DNA of 64,000 bases from JAOXRU01 sp965247735 (lineage in GTDB: Bacteria > Bacteroidota > Bacteroidia > Flavobacteriales > Flavobacteriaceae): contig CBDFHN010000002.1 in NCBI GenBank assembly GCA_965247735.1, forward strand, positions 2,976,001-3,040,000. The letters are read 5' to 3'. The position numbers and the translations under genes are program-made. The notes beneath the pieces were generated by a model, which saw only the letters and a program-made list of their open reading frames with translations, searched no databases and had not been told where the DNA came from. Positions 43,547-53,035 of the stretch are shown in pieces (within the stretch, counting starts at the first letter, position 1; each line of letters starts with the position of its first letter).

Positions 43547-44116
43547 TTAGTTTTTAGCTCTAATTCTGCTTAATGTCTCTTGGGTAATTCCTAAAAACGA
43601 TGCAATTGCCCCCAAAGGCACTCGCAACTCTATTTTCGGATAGTGCTGTATTAAATCTTTATAGCGATCACTAGCAGCTGCAAATTGCAAGGATACAATA
43701 CGCTTTTGCAGTTTTAGCATTATTCTCGTTACAGCAATCAACATCAAATGTTCAAAATCATGATGTTTTTTGGACAACCACCCCAAATCTTCTCTTTGGA
43801 ATGCTAACAATACACTATCTTCCATAATCGCTATGGCATGTGGACTCGGCACAAGACTAAAATAACTATTAATCGCACAAATAAAATCAGCTTCAAAAGC
43901 AAACCAATCTGTAATTTCTTTTCCTTCTTTAGTATAAAAAGCTTTAGCACTTCCCGAAACAATATAATATAACGTGTTAGAATAGTTGCCTTCTTTTACC
44001 AGCTGATCCCCTCTTTTTAAAAAAATTAGTTTCGTTTTTTCTTTAAAATCAACTAAAGCTTCCTCAGAAAGTACTGCGTAATTATTTACAATTTCAAGTA
44101 ATGCCTTATCAACCAC
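43547..44116 (-). CDS. Crp/Fnr-family regulator
   Basis: 189 residues with an N-terminal cyclic-nucleotide-binding fold (about 20-110; FLKRGDQLVKEGNYSNTLYYIVSGSAKAFYTKEGKEITDWFAFEADFICA) and a C-terminal helix-turn-helix with a Crp/Fnr recognition helix (LGAIASFLGITQETLSRIRAK). There are no Fnr-type cysteines, so it is not an oxygen-sensing Fnr of the classical type. It lies directly upstream of the PNPOx-like gene on the same strand (67 bases gap) and probably regulates it. Confidence 0.88.
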   Translation of the reverse strand: MVDKALLEIVNNYAVLSEEALVDFKEKTKLIFLKRGDQLVKEGNYSNTLYYIVSGSAKAFYTKEGKEITDWFAFEADFICAINSYFSLVPSPHAIAIMEDSVLLAFQREDLGWLSKKHHDFEHLMLIAVTRIMLKLQKRIVSLQFAAASDRYKDLIQHYPKIELRVPLGAIASFLGITQETLSRIRAKN

Positions 44117-44240
44117 AATATTTTATCATTTATATAAAAATAAACAACAGAACATAAAAAACTGCTCTATTCATTAAAATTTTGTTAATAACTGGGTTTT
44201 CTAACAAAACATTAGTTATTTCGCGGAACTCTTTTTTTTA

Positions 44241-44333
44241 TAAAAACGAGCATATTACAAGATTTATCCCCAGAATAATTGGCTGATAACGAACAACATG
44301 CAATCGGTTTAATAAAAGAATAACACAAACTAC
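44241..44333 (+). promoter_or_regulatory. conserved 5' leader element, copy 5 (divergent)
   Basis: AAAACGAGCATATTACAAG, then TTATC ... GATAA arms enclosing an inner CCA/TGG stem, then CGAACAACATGCAATCGG and an A-rich run to the ATG. More divergent than the other four copies. Confidence 0.55.
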
Positions 44334-45938
44334 ATGAAAAAGATATCTCTTATTTTTTTAAGTCTATTACTAACAACTGCAGCCTTTGCACAGTTTCCTG
44401 ATAAACTTAGTAAAGAATTTCATAAAGAAAGACGTACCGCATTTAGAGCACAAATGCCAGCAAATAGTGTTGCAGTGTTTTTTGCCAACCCTGTACGGAA
44501 CAGAGCTAATGATGTGGACTATGTGTACCATCAAGATCCTGACTTCTTTTACCTTACTGGATATAAAGAGCCGAATGCAGCTCTAGTTATTTTTTCAAAA
44601 AAACAAAAGCAAGGCAAAACTAGTATTGATGAAGCTATATATGTACAAGAACGCAATGCTGGTGCAGAACAATGGACAGGAAAACGATTGGGAATTGAAG
44701 GTGCAAAATCTGAACTTGGATTTGCAAATGCTTATAATGCTAAGGATTTTTTAACCGCTGGAATTGAATATACTAAGTTTTCAAAAGTTCTTTTCTATAA
44801 CTTTAATAATGATATTAGAAATGGTAAGGATAAGGCAGATTTACATGACCTTATTGCTAATTTTAAAACCAATATAAACTTCCCAGATGATTATAACCCT
44901 AGGCAGCAACAGTTGTATACTATGGTGAAATCTACCGATATTGAAAATAGTGCCAATGTTGCACAAACACTTGGACGTTACTTAAATTACTATACTGATC
45001 TTAAAAAAGATAAGTTATTAACAGCTTTTGTTTCAGCAAAAAACAATGCTACTAGAAAAGAGTTAAAACAACGTATTACTCTAAAAACAGAAAAAAATAA
45101 TCTTGACACAAGTATTATTGGCGAGATTATGAATCGTCTTAGAGAAACCAAAACCAAAGAAGAACTCGTGTTCTTAAAAAAAGCTATTGAAATCTCTGCT
45201 GTTGGACAGAGAGAGGTTATGAAAGCCATGCATCCAAACATGTCAGAATTGGAAGTACAGGGCGTTCATGAGTTTGTCTATAAAAAATATAATGCTGAAT
45301 ACGAAGGCTATCCTTCAATTGTTGGCGCTGGTGGTAATGGTTGTATTTTACATTATATAGATAATAACAAACCAGAATTAAAAAACGAACTTGTACTCAT
45401 GGATCTCGGTGCAGAATACCGTGGTTATACTGCTGATGTAACTAGAACCATTCCTGCAAATGGAAAATTCTCTGTAGAACAAAAAGCCATTTATAATATT
45501 GTATACAAAGCTCAAGAAGACGCCATTAATGCATCAGTAATTGGGGCTGAATTTGGAGCCGCTAATACCTTGGCAAAAAACATCATTAATGAAGGGCTTG
45601 CCAAACTCGGTATTATTGCTACAGCCTCTGAAAAACACAATTACTTTCCTCATGGTTTATCGCATTATTTAGGATTAGATGTGCATGATAAAGGTACTTA
45701 TGGTCCCTTAAAAGAAAATACTGTTATTACTGTGGAGCCTGGAATTTATATTCCTGAAGGTAGTCAATGTGATAAAAAATGGTGGGGAATTGCTGTTCGT
45801 ATTGAAGATGATATTCTAATCACCAAAAAAGGCCCAATAAACCTTTCGGATATGGCTCCAAGAACAGTTGATGACATAGAAGCACTAATGAAAGAAGAAA
45901 GTCCTTTAAACAGCTTTGTATTGCCCTCTTTAGACTAG
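44334..45938 (+). CDS. exported M24 aminopeptidase P-like peptidase
   Basis: 534 residues with a signal peptide (LIFLSLLLTTAAFAQ), an N-terminal creatinase-like domain (NDVDYVYHQDPDFFYLTGYKEP) and the M24 pita-bread domain with its metal ligands: MDLGAEYRGYTADVTRT, HGLSHYLGLDVHD, VEPGIY and VRIEDDILIT. It should release N-terminal residues next to proline in the periplasm. A conserved leader element precedes it. No neighbouring gene shows a clear link. Confidence 0.93.
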   Translation: MKKISLIFLSLLLTTAAFAQFPDKLSKEFHKERRTAFRAQMPANSVAVFFANPVRNRANDVDYVYHQDPDFFYLTGYKEPNAALVIFSKKQKQGKTSIDEAIYVQERNAGAEQWTGKRLGIEGAKSELGFANAYNAKDFLTAGIEYTKFSKVLFYNFNNDIRNGKDKADLHDLIANFKTNINFPDDYNPRQQQLYTMVKSTDIENSANVAQTLGRYLNYYTDLKKDKLLTAFVSAKNNATRKELKQRITLKTEKNNLDTSIIGEIMNRLRETKTKEELVFLKKAIEISAVGQREVMKAMHPNMSELEVQGVHEFVYKKYNAEYEGYPSIVGAGGNGCILHYIDNNKPELKNELVLMDLGAEYRGYTADVTRTIPANGKFSVEQKAIYNIVYKAQEDAINASVIGAEFGAANTLAKNIINEGLAKLGIIATASEKHNYFPHGLSHYLGLDVHDKGTYGPLKENTVITVEPGIYIPEGSQCDKKWWGIAVRIEDDILITKKGPINLSDMAPRTVDDIEALMKEESPLNSFVLPSLD

Positions 45939-45952
45939 GCTTTTGATTGAAT

Positions 45953-46623
45953 ATTGTTTATTGCTTACTCAATCTCTCTATTCTGTTTAGTTCTTACTCA
46001 TGCTCTTAACTCTGTTTATTTGGTTAATCGGTTATTGGACTATTGACTTTGATGTTATCGTTTTCTATTGAGTACAAAGTATTAAGATTGGTCTCAGTAA
46101 CCGTCAATTGTTAGATATAAACATTAGCTACTTAATTGAAACTCAACAGCTGTCTTGAATCTTGTAACATAGTGATCTTTCCTCTTATTTCTTTATCTTT
46201 TTTAAGTCAAGAGTAAGCCCTATTGGCTATTGCAAAATGACTATTGTTTATTGCTTACTCTGTCCCTTGGTTTTGTTTAGTTCTCACTCATGCTCTTAAC
46301 TCTGTTTATTTGGTTAATCGGTTATTGGACTATTGATTTTGATGTTATCGTTTTCTATTGAGTACAAAGTATTAAGATTGGTCTCAGTAACCGTCAATTG
46401 TTAGATATAAACATTAGCTACTTAATTGAAACTCAACAGCTGTCTTGAATCTTGTAACATAGTGATCTTTCCTCTTGCTTCTTTATCTTTTTTTAAGTCA
46501 CGAGTAAGCCCTATTGGCTATTGGCTATTGCAAAATGACTATTGTTTATTACTTACTCAATCCCTCTATTCTGTTTAGCTCTCACTCATGCTCTTAACTC
46601 TGTTTATTTGGTTAATCGGTTAC
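45953..46623. repeat. long tandem direct repeat (2.3 copies of about 290 bp)
   Basis: ATTGTTTATTGCTTACTC starts at 45953 and 46243, and its variant with ATTACTTACTC at 46541. Units are 290 and 298 bases, plus an 82-base partial third copy; apart from small differences the copies are nearly identical. No open frame of note runs through it, so it is non-coding. It occupies most of the gene-free stretch 45939-46700. Confidence 0.85.
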
Positions 46624-46700
46624 AACCTTAACTACTTACTTTTTGTTTTTTTTTGCTTTTTGGGGTTTGACTTTTTCCCTTTTTCCCTCTTCAATTTTGG

Positions 46701-47144
46701 CTATTGCCTTTTTTCCTCTTTTACCTCATGCAGCTGATTATAAAAAGAATTTTCATCAACTGTAATTGTTGTAAGTTCTACGGTATGTCCGTCTAAGTCT
46801 TTAGTGTAGATAGAATGAAAATAAAAATGATCCTGAAATTGATAGGTCAAACCTAATTCTTCATAGCTATCTTGTGCTTTTTTAAAATTAGCCAAGCTTA
46901 CATTAAATGCTAAATGATCAATCTTTACGTTTTTGGAAAGCATTGGCATTTTTTCATCTTCTAAATTGGCTGGAAACAAAGCAACACCTGTTTTACCAGC
47001 TAGCATAAAAATAGGGAAATCTCCCCATTCAGGAAATTTGTACGCCTTAAGGCCTAATACTCTTTTATACCAATCAATGGCAGCATTCATATCTTTTACC
47101 CTAATAGCCACATGATCTAAGAAACCTATTTCAAAATCTGACAT
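46701..47144 (-). CDS. VOC-family (glyoxalase/bleomycin-resistance-like) protein
   Basis: 147 residues with the paired beta-alpha-beta-beta-beta pattern: LDHVAIRVKDMNAAIDWYKRVLGLKAYKF ... IDHLAFNVSLANFKKAQDSYEELGL ... LDGHTVELTTI. Two His (GFLDHVAIR and KIDHLAF) and a Glu in HTVELTT can bind one metal ion. Function not assignable beyond the superfamily. It has a highly charged tail (HEVKEEKRQ). Confidence 0.88.
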   Translation of the reverse strand: MSDFEIGFLDHVAIRVKDMNAAIDWYKRVLGLKAYKFPEWGDFPIFMLAGKTGVALFPANLEDEKMPMLSKNVKIDHLAFNVSLANFKKAQDSYEELGLTYQFQDHFYFHSIYTKDLDGHTVELTTITVDENSFYNQLHEVKEEKRQ

Positions 47145-47264
47145 AATATTACATCCTTAAGTATTAAACATTAATGGGCATGGCATTCCAAAGATAAGAA
47201 ATTGAAACAGTTAAGTAAATCATTAAGCTGTATTTGTTAGGTGTTGAGTTTAGCTGAACCCAAT

Positions 47265-47981
47265 TTATAGCTCTGAATATTCTAACCACTGTAATGATTT
47301 TTGGAGTTGTTGAGTGCAAAATTCTAAGTGGATAACACGTCTTTGCTTATTATTTCTAGTTCTGGTTGATGCATGTAAGGTTAATGGTTTCATAAGCATT
47401 GCTCCTCCTCTTTTTACAATACAAACAACCTCATCTGCTGTATTCCACTCTTTTTTTTCGATGGTATAAATTCCTTGTAAATGAGATTCTGGAATTACTT
47501 TTAATGCTCCATTATTAGCATCTGTATCATCTAGATGTATGCGAATTGTAACTGTATTTTCTAATATTTCTATTGGTGGATGTACACCGTACTGCCCTTT
47601 TTTAAAAGTCCAATTGTAATAGCCATCAACAATATCTTTCTCGCTTACCGAAATACTTAAATCTTGATGATAGGGCACAAACCAGTTGGATGTTTTTGGC
47701 TTATCAAAATAGATGGCTTTTGTTAAGAAATAATCTTCAGTTGATATTTCTTTTAATACTGTTTTTAACTTTTCTGTAAATAATAGCTTTTTTAATTCGG
47801 GTATTACCACAATTAATTGCCGAATAGCAAACAGGTCTTTTGTTTTTAAAAAAGAAACATCTTTCTTCTCTGACTGACTGATACAATCTATAATTCTAGT
47901 AGTTTCTTTAGCCGAAAACAAGTTTTCAATACTAGAAAACCCTTTCTCTTTTAAGGTAATTGCTTCTTTTTGGTAATTCAT
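47265..47981 (-). CDS. phytanoyl-CoA dioxygenase-like (PhyH) protein
   Basis: 238 residues matching the PhyH family of iron/2-oxoglutarate oxygenases. The iron triad is PYHQDLSIS (His-x-Asp) and a later His in LMKPLTLHAST followed by RRVIHLEF; the Arg that binds 2-oxoglutarate lies in TRTRNNKQRRV. The substrate is unknown. It is separate from the VOC gene by about 120 bases. Confidence 0.88.
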   Translation of the reverse strand: MNYQKEAITLKEKGFSSIENLFSAKETTRIIDCISQSEKKDVSFLKTKDLFAIRQLIVVIPELKKLLFTEKLKTVLKEISTEDYFLTKAIYFDKPKTSNWFVPYHQDLSISVSEKDIVDGYYNWTFKKGQYGVHPPIEILENTVTIRIHLDDTDANNGALKVIPESHLQGIYTIEKKEWNTADEVVCIVKRGGAMLMKPLTLHASTRTRNNKQRRVIHLEFCTQQLQKSLQWLEYSEL

Positions 47982-48080
47982 AGTACAATTTCTTATGAGG
48001 CTGTCAATAATTGCTGTTTAACTCTTAATTATTGAATTATTTTCGTTTTTTAATTGCTTGTTTATGCGTTCTTTTTAATT

Positions 48081-48227
48081 TTTATTACCTTCCTTATCAT
48101 TTTATCTGTCTCCCTTTTTGTTATAACTGTCTCCCTTTATACTTTTTTTGCTTCTCTCAGCACTTTTTCTGCCTTCCTCAATACTTTTTTCCCTCTCCTT
48201 AATGTTTTACCTAGCTCCCTTAATACT
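48081..48227. repeat. seven tandem 21-bp repeats
   Basis: Read on the minus strand the unit is AGTATTAAGGGAGACAGAAAA with variation (for example AGTATTGAGGAAGGCAGAAAA, AGTATAAAGGGAGACAGTTAT); seven units of 21 bases run without gaps. One minus frame reads VLRKAEK-like heptads until a TAA in the fourth unit. The plus-strand hydrophobic ORF crossing it is a by-product of the pyrimidine-rich strand. Confidence 0.75.
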
Positions 48228-48431
48228 GTGTTTCTAGTGCTTGTTTGCCACAAGCTTCTATTTTGTTTCTACAGTTTTGCTATTAGTATTGGTTATGTGC
48301 TTTACAGATACTTTTTTAACTATCAATATTCGTTTATTCATTTCTTAGTCTTTTTTAAAAAATGTGTTTAGCTGTTTACTTTCTTTAGATCCGCTTGGTA
48401 CAAACAAGGGTTAGTTTTTATGCTATCAATC

Positions 48432-48929
48432 CTAAAAAAACTGCACATTTATAACTGCTGATTTAAGCTTATTTACAACATCGGGTTGTATTATTTCTAT
48501 ACTCTTAATACTTTGTAATGCTATCATCTGTTTTTTATCATCTATTAAAAATCCATTTACATAAATATCATTTGTAAGTTCGAACTGAAAAAGAGCATTG
48601 AGTTCCTTTTGGGTTTTTACTATAATTTCGGCATCTATTTCTATTAAAACGAGGTCGTCTATCTTCTCTTTAAAAAACAATATATTCTTCGATTTACTAA
48701 AGTTTTTTCCTTTTATAACATTAAGTTCATGCTGTTTACCAAGGTTTTTAAGTTTTTTCATCAACGCTACATTTCCTAAAATATGATTGTTGATTAGCAC
48801 TACTGGGTGACTGGTGTTCTTAACATATACATATGCCTCTTCTTTTTGGAATTTAAACTGTCCATATGTTGAAAAACTAAATATAAAGAAGGTGATAAGT
48901 AGCGAAAAAAAAATAATCCTATTAATCAT
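48432..48929 (-). CDS. exported hypothetical protein
   Basis: 165 residues with a signal peptide (FFSLLITFFIFSFSTYGQ). The middle contains HPVVLINNHILGNVALMKKLK and the end DIYVNGFLIDDKKQMIALQSIKSIEII, a plug-like pattern seen in small CarboxypepD/TonB-plug-type proteins of Bacteroidota, but no firm family was recognised. It lies directly beside the insertion sequence, whose left end is about 50 bases upstream of its start. Confidence 0.65.
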   Translation of the reverse strand: MINRIIFFSLLITFFIFSFSTYGQFKFQKEEAYVYVKNTSHPVVLINNHILGNVALMKKLKNLGKQHELNVIKGKNFSKSKNILFFKEKIDDLVLIEIDAEIIVKTQKELNALFQFELTNDIYVNGFLIDDKKQMIALQSIKSIEIIQPDVVNKLKSAVINVQFF

Positions 48930-48980
48930 ACCATATATGTTAATCTATTAAGTTTTATAAATATAGTTTATAAAAACAAA

Positions 48981-50705
48981 AAGAGGCTGTCTAAAAACAT
49001 TTAGACGGCCTTTTTATATTGATTTATTTTGAGGATTATAATTTGTTTAATTTTTAAATGGGCTGTAAGTTGATGAACTAATTAGAGGTTGTTAGGCCTT
49101 AAACCCTTATTGTTGCCTTTTTTAAGTTGTGAGCCATAGCTATTAGGCCTATTTCGGTCTCAACTTTATCGATACCTCTTAAAAAGAAGCGCTTAAAGTT
49201 CATATTCTGTTTGATATTCCCAAAAACAGCCTCTACATCCCAGCATCTTTGTTTACGATGTGCGATTCCCTCTTGGCTTAGTAGTTTTTGCTTTGCTTTT
49301 GCCTTAAGTCTTACTAAGTTATGGTTTCTCTCTACAATTCTATTACCCTTAGCTTTGTGGCATGCTCCTCGCATAGGACATCCTAAACAATTGCTCGCCT
49401 GATAGCGATTTATGGTTTGTAAATATCCCGTTTTAGTTTCTTTTTGATAGCTCCCAATATTTTGCATCACTTGTCCCATTGGGCAGTAATAACAGTCTTG
49501 ATCTGTGTTGTAATATAGTTTTGTAGCTGTAAAAGGTTTTTTGCAATTCCCTCTTTTTTCATCTAATTGTTCTTTGTGGAAGTAATTGTATTTTACAAAG
49601 GCTTCAATATTTTTACGCTCTAGGTTTGCATAATTCTCTTCACTACCATACCCTGCATCCGCAGTAAGTTGTTCTGGAGTTTGGTCATAGCTTTCTATAA
49701 ATTCAGCTACATGGTCTATCAGTGTTGTAGTGTCTGCTGTAGTTTGGGCAAGAGTGTAGTTAACGATGAATTGATTATTAGTGCCAGCTTGCAGATTATA
49801 CCCTGGCTTGAGTTGACCATTTTGCATATGATCATCTTTCATTCGCATAAAAGTGGCATCAGGATCGGTTTTACTCATGCTGTTTCTGCCTCCCATTTGC
49901 TGTTCCTGCTTGTTGTACTTCTCTAAATTCTTAGGCCAGTTCTTTTTGGCATAGTTCAGCTTTTGTTTTACTTTTTTATCAACTGGCTTATCTTTCAAAG
50001 CTTCGTTGATCTGATCTATAGTATCTGATACCTTATTGGGATCTATCGCTTCAAAGTTTGGAGTGTTGGGACGTTGTTCTTCATCCTGATAGAGTTTCTC
50101 TACATAGTTCCAGAGTTCTTTAAGTTGTTTTTCAATACGATTACGTGAGGTTTTTATACTCTTTGCCCACACAAAAGTATAACGATTCGCATTAGCCTCT
50201 ATCTTGGTACCATCTACATAAATATCCTTCAAACTTAAATACCCTTGTTCTGCTAATAAGACCACCACTTGATTGAAAATCTTTTTAAAATGTGGTTTTA
50301 ACTTCCCAGAGCGAAAGTTGCTAATGGTATTATGGTCTGGTTTTGCAGTGCCTGCCAACCACATAAAATGAAGATTTTCACTTAAAGCCTCTTCTATCTT
50401 ACGAGAAGAATATAAATTACGCAAGTAAGCATAAATTAATATTTTCAAAAGAACCTTTGGATGATAGCTAGAAGTACCACCTCCTTTATAACTTTGCTCT
50501 AAACTACTTAAATCAATCTGATCTAAAATAGAATTGACTATACGTACCGGATGATTATTCGGTACTAAATCATCATAACTTGGCGGAAGCAGACTCAGTT
50601 GGTCTTGATTATTGGTCTTCCATACTACTTTTCGGCTCATAACTAAAGTTACGATCCTTTTCAATAAAGACAAAAAAAAGAGACTGCCTTTTTAGACAGC
50701 CTCTT
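48981..50705 (-). mobile_element. IS1182-type insertion sequence
   Basis: Bounded by a 17-bp perfect terminal inverted repeat (AAGAGGCTGTCTAAAAA at 48981-48997, its complement at 50689-50705) with a single transposase inside. Both ends can also form terminator-like hairpins (GTCTAAA/TTTAGAC at the left, CTG/CAG with flanking CTCTT at the right). No clear target-site duplication was seen at the borders. Complete element. Confidence 0.88.
49099..50673 (-). CDS. IS1182-family transposase
   Basis: 524 residues. N-terminal DUF772 domain (about 35-115; NHPVRIVNSILDQIDL ... SRKIEEALSENLHFMWLAG) and a DDE_Tnp_1 catalytic part with Asp in YVDGTKIEANANR, Asp in LTADAGYGSEE and Glu in CWDVEAVFGNIKQN. 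The C-terminus has the Cys-rich CLGCPMRGACHKAKG segment typical of IS1182. Intact, so the element may still move. Confidence 0.95.
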   Translation of the reverse strand: MSLLKRIVTLVMSRKVVWKTNNQDQLSLLPPSYDDLVPNNHPVRIVNSILDQIDLSSLEQSYKGGGTSSYHPKVLLKILIYAYLRNLYSSRKIEEALSENLHFMWLAGTAKPDHNTISNFRSGKLKPHFKKIFNQVVVLLAEQGYLSLKDIYVDGTKIEANANRYTFVWAKSIKTSRNRIEKQLKELWNYVEKLYQDEEQRPNTPNFEAIDPNKVSDTIDQINEALKDKPVDKKVKQKLNYAKKNWPKNLEKYNKQEQQMGGRNSMSKTDPDATFMRMKDDHMQNGQLKPGYNLQAGTNNQFIVNYTLAQTTADTTTLIDHVAEFIESYDQTPEQLTADAGYGSEENYANLERKNIEAFVKYNYFHKEQLDEKRGNCKKPFTATKLYYNTDQDCYYCPMGQVMQNIGSYQKETKTGYLQTINRYQASNCLGCPMRGACHKAKGNRIVERNHNLVRLKAKAKQKLLSQEGIAHRKQRCWDVEAVFGNIKQNMNFKRFFLRGIDKVETEIGLIAMAHNLKKATIRV

Positions 50706-50728
50706 AACATATGTGCTTGTACAATATA

Positions 50729-52804
50729 TTACCAAATACGCACTCTCTCTGCTGGTGCTAGGTACATTTTATCACCTTCTTTTATACCAAAAGCTTCATA
50801 AAAAGCATCTACGTTTAAAAGTGGTTGTGTTGCTCTAATCATTCCTGGAGAATGTGGATCTGTCTTAATTTGTGTTCTTAAGGCTTCGTCTCTAGATTTT
50901 GTTCTCCAAACTGTTGCCCAAGACATAAAGAAACGTTGTTCTGCAGTAAAACCATCTATATCTTCTGGTCTTCCATTTTCTTTAAAAAATAATTGTAAGC
51001 CATCATAAGCGCCTAAAACACCACCTAAATCTCCAATATTTTCTCCTAAAGTAAATTTACCGTTTACAAACACACTGTCCAATACTTCTAACTTGCTATA
51101 CTGTGCTGCTAAAGCATCTCCTCTTTTGGTAAACGCAGTTAAATCTTCTGGTGTCCACCAGTTTTTAAGGTTACCATCACCATCAAAACGTGCTCCGCTA
51201 TCATCAAAAGCATGCGAAATTTCATGACCAATAACGGCACCAATACCTCCATAATTTACAGCTTCATCCGCGGTATAATTATAAAATGGTGGTTGTAAAA
51301 TTGCTGCAGGAAAAACAATTTCGTTGTTCATTGGATTAAAGTATGCATTAACCGTTTGTGGAGACATTCCCCATTCTGTTTTATCAACAGGCTCTCCTAT
51401 TTCAGAAAAGTTTTTGTCTTGATTCCATTTGCCAACTGCTATCATATTATCAAAATATGATTTTGAAGCTGCTACATCCATTTTAGAATAATCTTCCCAT
51501 TTATCAGGATAGGCAATTTTTACCGTAAACTTATCTAACTTTTCTATGGCTTTAACTTTAGTTTCTTCGCTCATCCAATCTAGCTTGTTGATACGATTTT
51601 TGTAAGCAGTAATTACATTTGCAATCATTTTTTCTGCTTTTGCTTTTGCTTCTGGCGGAAACTTAGCATCAACATACAATTGCCCTAATGCCTCCCCTAC
51701 AGAACCATTTACCGTAGCTAATGCACGTTCGTCCGCTGGACGTTGTTTTTTAGCACCATTAAGATACTTGCTATAAAACTCCCAATCTGCAGTTTCTATT
51801 GCTGTGGTAAGTCTACCAGCTCTACTATTAAAAGTATCCCATTTTAATAATGTTTTGATATCTTCAATTGAAGTTTCCTTAAAAAATACATCAAGAGCCT
51901 TAGTATATCTCAGTTGAGTAATTGTTAAGGTATCAAACTTTTTAGTGATTCCTAAATCAACAATCATTTTTTTAAGATCTAGTGTACTCAGCAATTCATC
52001 TGCTTGAGCAATAGCTCTAGGGTTATTATAATTTCTAGCATCTCTACTTTCAACCTTATCCAAACGAGGTTCTGCCAATTGAGTTTCCATTGCCAAAATT
52101 TTATCAGCAGCAGCTATAGCTTCTTCTTCACTATCACCAATAATTTGCAACATGCGAGCAATATGCTTTTTATATTCTTCGCGTATTTCTTTTGACTTTG
52201 CATCTTGATCTAAATAGTAATCACGATCTGGAAGCCCCAATCCTGATGCACCTAAATAAACCGTATTCATAGTAGAGTTGTTTAAATCCGCTCCAGCACT
52301 TATGCTTAAAAAAGGAGAAGATACTACAGGGTTTTTTGCCAATACTGTTTGTGCGTCTGCTAATGTTTTAATCCCTTCAATTGCTGCTAAAGCTGGTTCT
52401 ATTGGTGTAATTCCTGCTTTATTTCTTGCTACAGTGTCTAGTTTGGTATCAAAAATAGCCAATGCTTTTGCTTGGTCAGTAGCAGCGTCATATTTTCCGC
52501 TTGCTTTTGCATTTGCCAAAATCTCCAAAACATCTTTGTCAGTAGACTTTCTAAGTACTGCAAAACCACCCCAACTAGATCTATCGTCTGGTATTTGGGT
52601 GTTTTTCATCCAGCTACCATTAACATGGTTGTAAAAATCATCTTTTGGACTTACATTCTTATCCATGTTTTCTAGTACAATACCAGGGATTTTTTCAGCT
52701 GCTGGTGCCGTTTTTTCTTTTTTAACCTCTTTACAAGAAGTTATAGCCAAAATACCAGCTAAGCCTACCATAAGATATGCTTTGTTTCTCATTTGTGTCT
52801 TCAT
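50729..52804 (-). CDS. M13-family metallopeptidase (neprilysin-like lipoprotein)
   Basis: 691 residues. A lipoprotein signal (VGLAGILAITSCKE, Cys24) is followed by the long helical Peptidase_M13_N domain and the M13 catalytic domain with GHEISHAFDD (HExxH), ENIGDLGGV (ExxxD, third zinc ligand) and the C-terminal substrate region ending CYLAPAERVRIW-like MYLAPAERVRIW. It degrades peptides in the periplasm or at the surface. The insertion sequence lies just downstream and does not touch the frame. Confidence 0.95.
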   Translation of the reverse strand: MKTQMRNKAYLMVGLAGILAITSCKEVKKEKTAPAAEKIPGIVLENMDKNVSPKDDFYNHVNGSWMKNTQIPDDRSSWGGFAVLRKSTDKDVLEILANAKASGKYDAATDQAKALAIFDTKLDTVARNKAGITPIEPALAAIEGIKTLADAQTVLAKNPVVSSPFLSISAGADLNNSTMNTVYLGASGLGLPDRDYYLDQDAKSKEIREEYKKHIARMLQIIGDSEEEAIAAADKILAMETQLAEPRLDKVESRDARNYNNPRAIAQADELLSTLDLKKMIVDLGITKKFDTLTITQLRYTKALDVFFKETSIEDIKTLLKWDTFNSRAGRLTTAIETADWEFYSKYLNGAKKQRPADERALATVNGSVGEALGQLYVDAKFPPEAKAKAEKMIANVITAYKNRINKLDWMSEETKVKAIEKLDKFTVKIAYPDKWEDYSKMDVAASKSYFDNMIAVGKWNQDKNFSEIGEPVDKTEWGMSPQTVNAYFNPMNNEIVFPAAILQPPFYNYTADEAVNYGGIGAVIGHEISHAFDDSGARFDGDGNLKNWWTPEDLTAFTKRGDALAAQYSKLEVLDSVFVNGKFTLGENIGDLGGVLGAYDGLQLFFKENGRPEDIDGFTAEQRFFMSWATVWRTKSRDEALRTQIKTDPHSPGMIRATQPLLNVDAFYEAFGIKEGDKMYLAPAERVRIW

Positions 52805-53035
52805 CGTTTTTTAATTGTTGATTAATTTATTCCCTATTACAAATCAAAACAAGTGCTAATATTAGCTGCTTATTTTAAAGTTTAATTGGTGTTGAAGCTA
52901 CTTGGTAGCGGCGCTAAAGTAAGGAAAAGATAAATAATTGTACTATTTTACCCAAAATAATACATTTTTAACAAATACTTCTTTATATTATTATCATATC
53001 ATCACTAATGACTGTTCTTCTAAAAGTCCGAAAAA

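Noticed and set aside
46243..46540. The 290-bp repeats as a CRISPR array
   Set aside because: The unit is far too long, there are no short spacers between short identical repeats, and no cas genes are nearby.
48054..48371. A hydrophobic 105-codon plus-strand ORF
   Set aside because: It is built from pyrimidine-rich 21-bp repeats and has no family or start context; taken as a by-product of the repeat array.
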